Below are positions 22,042-26,330 of a DNA stretch of 26,330 bases, piece after piece. Within the stretch, counting starts at the first letter, position 1; every line of letters starts with the position of its first letter. Source of the DNA: a virus; the IMG/VR virus record IMGVR_UViG_3300041407_000002, positions 1 through 26,330 of that record; one strand, given 5' to 3'. The notes under the pieces were generated by a model. That model searched no databases. It worked only from the letters and a program-made list of their open reading frames with translations, and had not been told where the DNA came from. A program made the position numbers and the translations under genes.

Positions 22042-22515
22042 ATGTTGAACCTTAAAGAGTTCGTCATGTGGGGCCTTTTGGTTCTGGCCGGTCTCGGACT
22101 GGTCTACGCCAAAGGACGCTCTGACGAAAACACTCAATGGACTATCAAGTCCCAAACCGAACAACTTGCAGCCGTAAGGCAACTGGAGGTGGAACGTGAA
22201 ACAACCCAAAGAGCCCTCGCTGATCTCTCGAACAACTGGCAAGCCCATCTTGCAGCGAGCAAGGCATCTACTAATCGGACTGTTAATGCTCTGCGTAGCG
22301 ATGGTATCCGGCTGTCAGTCGCCCTCGCTGATGAGACCGTCCGTTGCGTCACAGGTGACGGTAGATCCCTCAGCGATGGTCGCGCCGAACTACGAACAGA
22401 CTCTTCTGAATTTCTTATCGGAGAAGCCCAAAGAGCAGACGCCCAAGTGACGTATCTGCAAGGAGTAGTAAGAACACTGCAAGGAGAACCTAATGAATCC
22501 ACAAAAGGACGATGA
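22042..22515 (+). CDS. 18.5: Inner-membrane spanin Rz (gp18.5-like)
   Basis: 157 residues. One N-terminal transmembrane segment, [17 protein letters not shown] (about 7-23), then a periplasmic helical coiled-coil region (about 30-80, [23 protein letters not shown]) and a C-terminal polar part with one cysteine (CVTGDG). This is the usual Rz layout: it spans the periplasm and pairs with the outer-membrane lipoprotein Rz1 to fuse membranes at lysis. It lies between gp18 and gp19 as in T7, has AAGGAGG upstream, contains the whole Rz1 gene in another frame, and its last 23 bases overlap gp19. Confidence 0.9.
   Translation: MLNLKEFVMWGLLVLAGLGLVYAKGRSDENTQWTIKSQTEQLAAVRQLEVERETTQRALADLSNNWQAHLAASKASTNRTVNALRSDGIRLSVALADETVRCVTGDGRSLSDGRAELRTDSSEFLIGEAQRADAQVTYLQGVVRTLQGEPNESTKGR
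22196..22450 (+). CDS. 18.7: Outer-membrane spanin lipoprotein Rz1, nested in Rz
   Basis: 84 residues from GTG 22196, in the +1 frame and wholly inside Rz. TGGAGGTGG lies just upstream of GTG. A long basic N-terminal lead (residues 1-24) is followed by the hydrophobic stretch [16 protein letters not shown] with lipobox V37-S38-G39-C40, so cleavage before C40 and lipid attachment are expected. The mature part of about 45 residues is Pro-containing ([15 protein letters not shown]). The fully nested Rz/Rz1 layout is seen in T7 (18.5/18.7) and lambda. The signal region is longer than usual, so a later start cannot be excluded, but no better start with a ribosome site is seen. Confidence 0.88.
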   Translation: MKQPKEPSLISRTTGKPILQRARHLLIGLLMLCVAMVSGCQSPSLMRPSVASQVTVDPSAMVAPNYEQTLLNFLSEKPKEQTPK

Positions 22516-24232
22516 CCTCGAACGAATCAAGAAAAGCTTTATCCTGTTCCTCTTTGTCTTATGGCGAGCCCTGAATCTTCCCAAGCCAACCAAGTGTCAA
22601 ATCGACATGGCTGCGAAGCTCTCCAGTGGCGACCAGCGCCGCTTTATCCTTCAAGCATTCCGAGGTATTGGCAAGTCCTTCATCACCTGCGCATTCGTCG
22701 TATGGAAGCTGTGGGGCAACCCAGACCTCAAGTTCATGATCGTGTCTGCCTCCAAAGAGCGGGCGGATGCGAACAGCATCTTCATCAAGCGCATCATTGA
22801 GCTTCTCCCATTCCTCCATGAGTTGAAGCCACGAGCCGGTCAACGAGACTCCGCTCTGGCCTTCGACGTGGGGCCCGCTAAGCCTGACCACTCACCCTCG
22901 GTGAAGTCGGTTGGTATCACCGGGCAGCTCACAGGTAGTCGCGCTGACATCCTCATCGCGGATGACGTGGAGGTTCCGAACAACTCTGGGACCCAGGCAT
23001 CACGCGATCACCTCGGAGAACTCGTTAAGGAGTTCGATGCGATCCTGAAGCCCGGTGGAACGATCATCTATCTGGGCACCCCTCAGACCGAGATGACCCT
23101 CTACAGGGAGCTGGAAGGCCGTGGCTACGTCACTACCATCTGGCCTGCGAGATACCCTAAGGATCAGAAGGACTGGGAGTCCTACGGGCCCCGGCTGGCT
23201 CCTATGCTTCAAGCTGAGCTGATGACGGATGAGGGCCTCTTCTGGCAACCAACCGACCCGGTTCGCTTCGATGACAAGGATCTGCGTGAGCGGGAACTCT
23301 CATACGGGAAAGGTGGCTTCGCCCTCCAGTTCATGCTCAATCCTAACCTGAGTGACGCTGAGAAATACCCTCTGAAACTGCGTGACTTCATCGTGGGCAC
23401 GTTTGACATGATGAAAGGACCAACCACCTTGACTTGGATGCCAAACGCCTCTAACGAGGTCAAGGGGGTTCCTCTGGTGGGCCTCAAAGGTGACCGCTTC
23501 CATCGCTATGAGGGTGTCGGTCAATCCACTGCGCACTACGCTCAGAAGGTCCTTGTGATCGACCCAAGTGGCCGTGGCAAGGATGAGACTGGTTATGCAG
23601 TGCTGTACCAACTCAACGGCTACATCTTCCTGATGGACGCTGGAGGCTTCCGTGGGGGCTATGAGGACACCACTCTGCAATCCCTTGCGAACATCGCCAA
23701 GATGTTCAAGGTCAACGAGGTGGTGATCGAGGGCAACTTTGGTGACGGTATGTACCTGAAGCTATTCAGCCCTGTGATGACCGCTACGTACCCTTGCGCG
23801 ATCACTGAGGTCAAGTCCAAGGGTCAGAAGGAAATGCGCATCTGTGACGTTCTGGAGCCCGTACTGGGCAGCCATAAGCTGGTACTCAGCGAGGACCTCA
23901 TTGATAAGGACTACCGGACGGCTCTCAACAACGATGGCACCACTGACACCAAGTACAGCCTCCTCTATCAGCTCACCCGGATCACCCGTGAGCGTGGCTC
24001 TCTGGCCCACGATGACCGACTCGATGCTCTGGCTATCGGTGTCCAGTTCTTTGTGGAATCCATGGAGAAGGACTCGAAGGTGGGTGAGTCGGAGATGATG
24101 CAGGAGTTCCTTGAGGCTCAAATGGAGAACCAACTGATGGGCTTTGAGGACATCCGTAGGATCTCTGTGAGTGAGTCGGTGGATATCTACTACGAGGATG
24201 ATGGGTCCATGAGCAACTACATGGGCTGGTAG
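22493..24232 (+). CDS. 19: Large terminase subunit gp19 (DNA packaging ATPase-nuclease)
   Basis: 579 residues; T7 gp19 has about 586. The ATPase domain has Walker [10 protein letters not shown] (55-63, K61) and Walker B ILIADDVE (153-160, D157, D158, E160), then the coupling region YLGTPQTE (193-200). The nuclease domain has D357 in [19 protein letters not shown]413 in [11 protein letters not shown], and the D507/D508/D511 cluster in [11 protein letters not shown]. It pumps DNA into the prohead through gp8 and cuts concatemers to make the genome ends. AAGGAG precedes ATG 22493, which lies inside the end of Rz. It is the last gene of the gene 17 transcript. Confidence 0.97.
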   Translation: MNPQKDDDLERIKKSFILFLFVLWRALNLPKPTKCQIDMAAKLSSGDQRRFILQAFRGIGKSFITCAFVVWKLWGNPDLKFMIVSASKERADANSIFIKRIIELLPFLHELKPRAGQRDSALAFDVGPAKPDHSPSVKSVGITGQLTGSRADILIADDVEVPNNSGTQASRDHLGELVKEFDAILKPGGTIIYLGTPQTEMTLYRELEGRGYVTTIWPARYPKDQKDWESYGPRLAPMLQAELMTDEGLFWQPTDPVRFDDKDLRERELSYGKGGFALQFMLNPNLSDAEKYPLKLRDFIVGTFDMMKGPTTLTWMPNASNEVKGVPLVGLKGDRFHRYEGVGQSTAHYAQKVLVIDPSGRGKDETGYAVLYQLNGYIFLMDAGGFRGGYEDTTLQSLANIAKMFKVNEVVIEGNFGDGMYLKLFSPVMTATYPCAITEVKSKGQKEMRICDVLEPVLGSHKLVLSEDLIDKDYRTALNNDGTTDTKYSLLYQLTRITRERGSLAHDDRLDALAIGVQFFVESMEKDSKVGESEMMQEFLEAQMENQLMGFEDIRRISVSESVDIYYEDDGSMSNYMGW

Positions 24233-24244
24233 GCACCTGAGAAC

Positions 24245-24270
24245 GTGACTGGAGAGGGAATTCCGGTCAC
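24245..24270 (+). promoter_or_regulatory. Hairpin after gp19
   Basis: GTGACTGGA (24245-24253) pairs with TCCGGTCAC (24262-24270) over 9 bp with one G-U, loop GAGGGAAT. It starts 13 bases after the gp19 stop. There is no T tract, so a 3'-end stabilising structure or RNase III cut site is more likely than an intrinsic terminator. Confidence 0.6.
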
Positions 24271-24284
24271 TCTCAATACGAATT

Positions 24285-24307
24285 TAAAAACCCTCACTAT
24301 GGCTACC
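24285..24307 (+). promoter_or_regulatory. Phage RNA polymerase promoter, phiOR-like
   Basis: TAAAAACCCTCACTATGG at 24285-24302 plus CTACC. It lies between genes 19 and 19.5, the position of T7 phiOR, a promoter linked to replication starts near the right end. Expected start at G24302. It drives gene 19.5 and would transcribe the terminal repeat in concatemers. Confidence 0.92.
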
Positions 24308-24342
24308 GTAGGGGGGTCTTATAGGATCTACCTTAAAGACAA

Positions 24343-24376
24343 CCTTCGGGATCATGAGCATCATGTCAGTCGAAGG
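24343..24376 (+). promoter_or_regulatory. Nested hairpin in the gene 19.5 leader
   Basis: CCTTCG (24343-24348) pairs with CGAAGG (24371-24376). Inside it CATGA (24353-24357) pairs with TCATG (24361-24365), extended by GA/TC (24350-24351 with 24366-24367). An irregular stem with internal loops in this position could be an RNase III site. No ORF longer than a few codons lies between the promoter and 24430. Confidence 0.5.
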
Positions 24377-24429
24377 ATGATTGACGGACCCTGATTAAGG
24401 ATTATCATCATTAGAGGAGACAAGTAACC

Positions 24430-24606
24430 ATGACCAGAGAGAAAGCCACCGTGCTCATCCTTGTGATCAAGCGCTTGGCTCTCTCCCGGTCAACCTACAA
24501 GCTCATCGGTGTCCTTCTGGTCACCTTCGGGGTCACTTCAGGCTCAGGCGTAATGGGCTGGGTTGAGACCCTCGTGTGTGTCGCTGTAGGAGGCTGCGGT
24601 GAATAG
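24430..24606 (+). CDS. 19.5: gp19.5-like small membrane protein
   Basis: 58 residues (ATG 24430, TAG 24604-24606), with AGGAG at 24415-24419 and a rather long 10-base spacer. The pattern TYKLIGVLLVTFGVTSG (about 22-38), a transmembrane segment, followed by WVETLVCVAVGGCGE at the end matches T7 gp19.5 (49 residues: TYRFLVVLCAALGY then LESVVCSILTCSD). It has the same location between phiOR and the right terminal repeat. The N-terminus is about 9 residues longer than in T7. T7 gp19.5 is nonessential and of unclear role. Confidence 0.85.
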   Translation: MTREKATVLILVIKRLALSRSTYKLIGVLLVTFGVTSGSGVMGWVETLVCVAVGGCGE

Positions 24607-24657
24607 CCAAGGCCAACACGCTCAAGTTCGGTATCGTTCCACTCTACCTCCTTGAGC

Positions 24658-24804
24658 CATTAGAGCAACAACTCTAAGGACACCCTAATGGTCCCTCAGA
24701 AGGCTCTTAGGGTCTCCCATGAGTCACCTGATAGACGGTACTGGACGATATCCTAATGAGGGCTGATACTGATCCTCAAAGGGAACCTAAAGATGGTCCT
24801 AATG
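24658..24804 (+). repeat. Right-end repeat cluster (SRR-like)
   Basis: Between gene 19.5 and the terminal repeat there are three CCTAATG words (24684, 24752, 24798) and one CCTAAAG (24786), the exact T7 end-repeat word. There is also an inverted repeat TTAGAG/CTCTAA (24660-24665 with 24672-24677) and the 13-mer AAGGCTCTTAGGG (24700-24712). The inverted repeat region and the 13-mer recur left of the early promoters. In T7, CCTAAAG arrays (SRR and SRL) flank the terminal repeat. The rest of 24607-24835 holds nothing else I can identify. Confidence 0.7.
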
Positions 24805-24835
24805 AGAATCTGATAGAAAAATCTGAAGGGGCACC

Positions 24836-25061
24836 TCTCATGGACAAACACCGACGAATCCCCCCGTAGGGCCTCTCTCAGCCATCTATCGGGCCTCTCA
24901 TCCCCATAGGGCATCTCAATGATCTCTTGAGGGATACGTTAGGTACATCGTTAGGCTATCGCATGGTGGGCTCCTTTGAGATCTCGTTGAGGTGACTTAA
25001 TGATGGCCTAAGGATTGGTGATCGTCAACCTGTGGATTCATACAGTAGTCTGTGTGTCCCT
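24836..25061 (+). repeat. Putative genome terminal repeat (single copy at an end junction)
   Basis: The left edge is placed at TCTCA (24836), as T7 DNA begins TCTCACAG. Shortly after comes TCCCCCCGTAGGG (24859-24871), resembling TTCCCCCATAGGG near the T7 left end. The right edge is placed after GTGTCCCT (25054-25061), because T7 also has GTGTCCCT followed by ATCTGTT at the end of its 160-bp repeat and this sequence continues ATCTGTT. The resulting 226 bp is close to the roughly 216 bp I recall for gh-1. CCTAATG words flank it on both sides and none occurs inside. Edges are by analogy and may be off by several bases. Confidence 0.65.
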
Positions 25062-25072
25062 ATCTGTTTGGT

Positions 25073-25155
25073 CATTAGAGCAATGACTCTATAAGGGCCT
25101 CCTAATGGTCACCTCTAAGGGCCTCCTAATGACTCTCAATGCAGCGCTCCTAATG
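25073..25155 (+). repeat. Left-end repeat cluster (SRL-like), 24-bp spaced
   Basis: CCTAATG occurs at 25101, 25125 and 25149, exactly 24 bases apart, the first two within the longer unit AAGGGCCTCCTAATG. The stretch from 25073 (CATTAGAGCAATGACTCTA) repeats the one at 24658 on the other side of the putative terminal repeat, including the TAGAG/CTCTA inverted repeat. This is the place of the T7 SRL repeats. Confidence 0.7.
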
Positions 25156-25357
25156 ATAGCCACCAGACCAACGGTAAGACCCTCTGTAAGGCCCTGAGAG
25201 CCTCTATAGGACTCGTTAGGCTATCAGGTAGGCCAATGTATAGGGTTATGGGTGATCGTTGATTCTATGCTTCCAAGGCTCTAACTCAAGGCTCTTAGGG
25301 CATCTTTGAGGCTATCCTAAGGGTATCTCTATGATACTACTGGTCAGCCCTACAGTA
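25156..25357 (+). other. Non-coding left-end DNA with repeated AGGCTATC words
   Basis: No ORF with a ribosome site is visible on either strand. AGGCTATC occurs at 25218 and 25309, again at 25378 next to the first early promoter, and once inside the putative terminal repeat at 24953. The 13-mer AAGGCTCTTAGGG recurs at 25288-25300. No phage-polymerase promoter (a phiOL equivalent) is present. Confidence 0.55.
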
Positions 25358-25386
25358 TTGACTCATTGAGGGTCTATAGGCTATCG
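25358..25386 (+). promoter_or_regulatory. Possible early host promoter, A1-like
   Basis: TTGACT (25358-25363) is followed by CTATAGG and CTATCG. The frame GTATTGACT...CTATAGG is the same as in the T7 A1 promoter region, where the -10 is GATACT. The -10 here (CTATCG at 17-base spacing, or GCTATC at 16) is poor, so this may be a weak or decayed promoter. Confidence 0.4.
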
Positions 25387-25445
25387 CGTGCGCTCCCGGT
25401 TCGTTCACCTATAAGGGTCTCTCAGATACTGGATGAATAAACAGG

Positions 25446-25473
25446 TTGACTCATGGTCTCAAGTCTATAGAAT
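25446..25473 (+). promoter_or_regulatory. Host sigma70 early promoter (A2-like)
   Basis: TTGACT (25446-25451), a 16-base spacer and TAGAAT (25468-25473): each hexamer has one mismatch to consensus. It points toward the early ORFs. The initial transcribed region contains AACACGGCCTAACGG. Confidence 0.75.
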
Positions 25474-25616
25474 GAGCCACATCAACAAGGAAACACGGCC
25501 TAACGGGTGTCTCTGAGTTGGTGGTGATGTTAGTAGCTCCTGACTTGCGATCCTACGGGTGCCAAGAGTCTTTAAGGGAGTCGAAAAGATCACCACATAG
25601 GGCAGCAACAAAACGC

Positions 25617-25645
25617 TTGACAGCAACACTGATTCACGATTAAAT
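25617..25645 (+). promoter_or_regulatory. Host sigma70 early promoter (A3-like)
   Basis: Perfect -35 TTGACA (25617-25622), 17-base spacer, -10 TTAAAT (25640-25645, two mismatches). Downstream sequence ATCGACAAGCAACACGG resembles that after the 25446 promoter at the same distance from the -35, so the two look like copies. Confidence 0.7.
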
Positions 25646-25776
25646 GGCTCCATCGACAAGCAACACGGTCACCGAACAGATGTCATGGGTAGGTGGTCTG
25701 GGAGAGTTCAAAGTCTCCAGCTTGTTTCCAAAGGGCAACGAATTGGCTGATAGACACGGCCTAAACGGCACCCTTA

Positions 25777-25788
25777 CGCTCTTTAACA
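25777..25788 (+). promoter_or_regulatory. boxA-like antitermination element in the early leader
   Basis: CGCTCTTTAACA matches the bacterial rRNA boxA TGCTCTTTAACA at 11 of 12 bases. As I recall, the T7 early leader has CGCTCTTTAACAATCTGG after promoter A3, the same relative place. boxA RNA binds NusB-NusE and helps host polymerase resist termination, so a role in early transcription is inferred. Confidence 0.65.
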
Positions 25789-25803
25789 ACTCGGATCGTA
25801 ACA

Positions 25804-25852
25804 CCACGCACTGAAACAGCATCCTCTGGGAAGAGTTGAGGCCGGTGCGTGG
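25804..25852 (+). promoter_or_regulatory. Long hairpin before the first early gene, possible RNase III site
   Basis: CCACGCAC (25804-25811) pairs perfectly with GTGCGTGG (25845-25852), plus TG/CG (25812-25813 with 25843-25844, one G-U). An inner CTCT-GGGA-AGAG stem caps it. It follows the boxA-like site and precedes the first early ORF, the position of the T7 R0.3 RNase III site. Confidence 0.6.
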
Positions 25853-25937
25853 CAGTGAAAGGATTTAAAGCAGTGGGCTCACTTGCAGTACAAAGAGAGC
25901 CTACGACTGTAAACCCAAACACATGATAGGTGACACC

Positions 25938-26147
25938 ATGGACAATCGCACTGGTGACTGCTACATCGTGACGGGCTCAATAGGCCCTCACTTTGAGCCC
26001 CAACTGTTTCGCACTAAGAAATCAGCTAAGCGTTATGTTGCTGAGATCAACACTTATGGCAAGGCTCACGACATCTGGCCAGCCTTCAAGCCGGTCATTG
26101 AGCCTCGCTGGGAATCCGACATGATCCGCATGAAGGTACAACCATGA
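25938..26147 (+). CDS. Early hypothetical protein, 69 residues
   Basis: The start is ATG 25938 with AGGTGA at 25928-25933. An in-frame ATG at 25923 lacks a ribosome site. The protein is small and soluble (MDNRTGDCYIVTGSIGPHFE start), with a short beta pattern, then LFRTKKSAKRYVAEINTYG, a basic helix, and DIWPAFKPVIEPRWES. The form 'strand, then K-S-A-K-R-Y helix' resembles small early phage proteins that present a side to host partners, but I recognise no family. It is the first gene after the early promoters, boxA and hairpin, the slot of T7 gene 0.3. Many early T7-like genes counter host functions, so that is a guess only. Stop overlaps the next start (ATGA). Confidence 0.75.
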   Translation: MDNRTGDCYIVTGSIGPHFEPQLFRTKKSAKRYVAEINTYGKAHDIWPAFKPVIEPRWESDMIRMKVQP

Positions 26148-26330
26148 GCCATCGCACTGATCGACTCCGTAAGGAGCTGGCTGACCTCGACCAACGCATA
26201 GCCACGGCTGAGGATGAACACCGTGCCGCTAAGGTCCTCTTTGGGCGCTTTGAGGGCTCTGCTGCGCATCCCATGTGGCAGAAGCTACGGGATGAGGTGG
26301 ATAGCACTCTGACGCGCTGTAGGGTCCTTG
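26144..26330 (+). CDS. Early hypothetical coiled-coil protein, cut by window end
   Basis: ATG 26144 overlaps the previous stop (ATGA), with AAGG seven bases upstream. The frame remains open for 62 codons to the window end. The visible N-terminus, MSHRTDRLRKELADLDQRIA then TAEDEHRAAKVLFGRF, is a highly charged helix likely to form a coiled coil; a short break (EGSAAHPMW) and another helix (QKLRDEVDSTLTRCRV) follow. No domain is recognised. Tight coupling to the preceding ORF suggests one early operon. Confidence 0.65.
   Translation, partial: MSHRTDRLRKELADLDQRIATAEDEHRAAKVLFGRFEGSAAHPMWQKLRDEVDSTLTRCRVL

Noticed and set aside
24348-24380. Short ORF ATGAGCATCATG... between phiOR-like promoter and gene 19.5
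   Set aside because: Only eight codons, no ribosome site, and contained in a hairpin.
25465-25822. Two minus-strand ORFs (25465-25659 and 25640-25822) in the early leader
   Set aside because: They cross the promoters and boxA-like site, lack ribosome sites, and would be the only minus-strand genes.
25982-25997. CCCTCACTTTGAG as another phage promoter
   Set aside because: It lies in the coding sequence of the first early ORF, lacks the A tract, and has TTTG in place of TATGG.

Overview
The window is part of a T7-like podophage genome. It is probably a Pseudomonas phage close to gh-1 in the Studiervirinae group. Nearly every protein can be read as a counterpart of a T7 gene product, in T7 order and all on the + strand. 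The single-subunit phage RNA polymerase promoters share the core TAAAAACCCTCACTATGG, which matches the promoter type I recall for Pseudomonas putida phage gh-1 rather than T7. The host assignment rests on that promoter type and on GC-rich codon use, so it is an inference. No integrase, repressor, CRISPR array, tRNA or insertion sequence was seen.

Layout. 1-4426 is the end of the DNA-metabolism block: a gene tail, a UUCG-loop terminator, a gp4.7-like protein, DNA polymerase (gp5), a gp5.5-like protein with an added Cys-rich tail, a gp5.7-like protein, a 20-residue Cys-rich miniprotein and exonuclease (gp6). 4424-24232 is the late block: gp6.5-like, gp6.7, a GNAT-like gp7, gp7.3, portal gp8, scaffold gp9, capsid gp10, a strong terminator, tail tubular gp11 and gp12, gp13, internal core/ejection proteins gp14-gp16, tail fibre gp17, holin gp17.5, small terminase gp18, nested spanins Rz/Rz1 and large terminase gp19. 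Six phage promoters lie at 4424, 7387, 8379, 12585, 20056 and 24285. Several are followed at once by RNA hairpins, and three begin on the stop codon of the preceding gene.

24233-26330 is the genome-end region. After gp19 come a phiOR-like promoter and gp19.5. About 1.3 kb without genes follows, holding short repeats, a putative terminal repeat (about 24836-25061), more short repeats, candidate host sigma70 promoters resembling T7 A1/A2/A3, a boxA-like element, a large hairpin, and then two small early ORFs, the second cut by the window end. Late genes running through one terminal-repeat copy into early genes means the source sequence is circularly permuted (a collapsed assembly) or represents a concatemer junction. 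The packaged genome is expected to be linear with ends at the terminal repeat.

How it works together (known for T7, inferred here): host RNA polymerase starts at the early promoters. The phage polymerase, encoded outside this window, then reads the six phage promoters. Gp5 and gp6 replicate and recombine DNA. Gp8, gp9 and gp10 build the prohead, and gp18/gp19 package concatemers cut at the terminal repeat. Gp14-16 and gp6.7/gp7.3 are virion or ejected proteins, and gp17.5 with Rz/Rz1 contributes to lysis. The most unusual items are the 20-residue Cys-rich ORF, the Cys-rich extension on the gp5.5 homologue, a triple-repeat insertion in gp16, paired repeat/hairpin elements on both sides of the terminal repeat, and promoters built into hairpins and stop codons.
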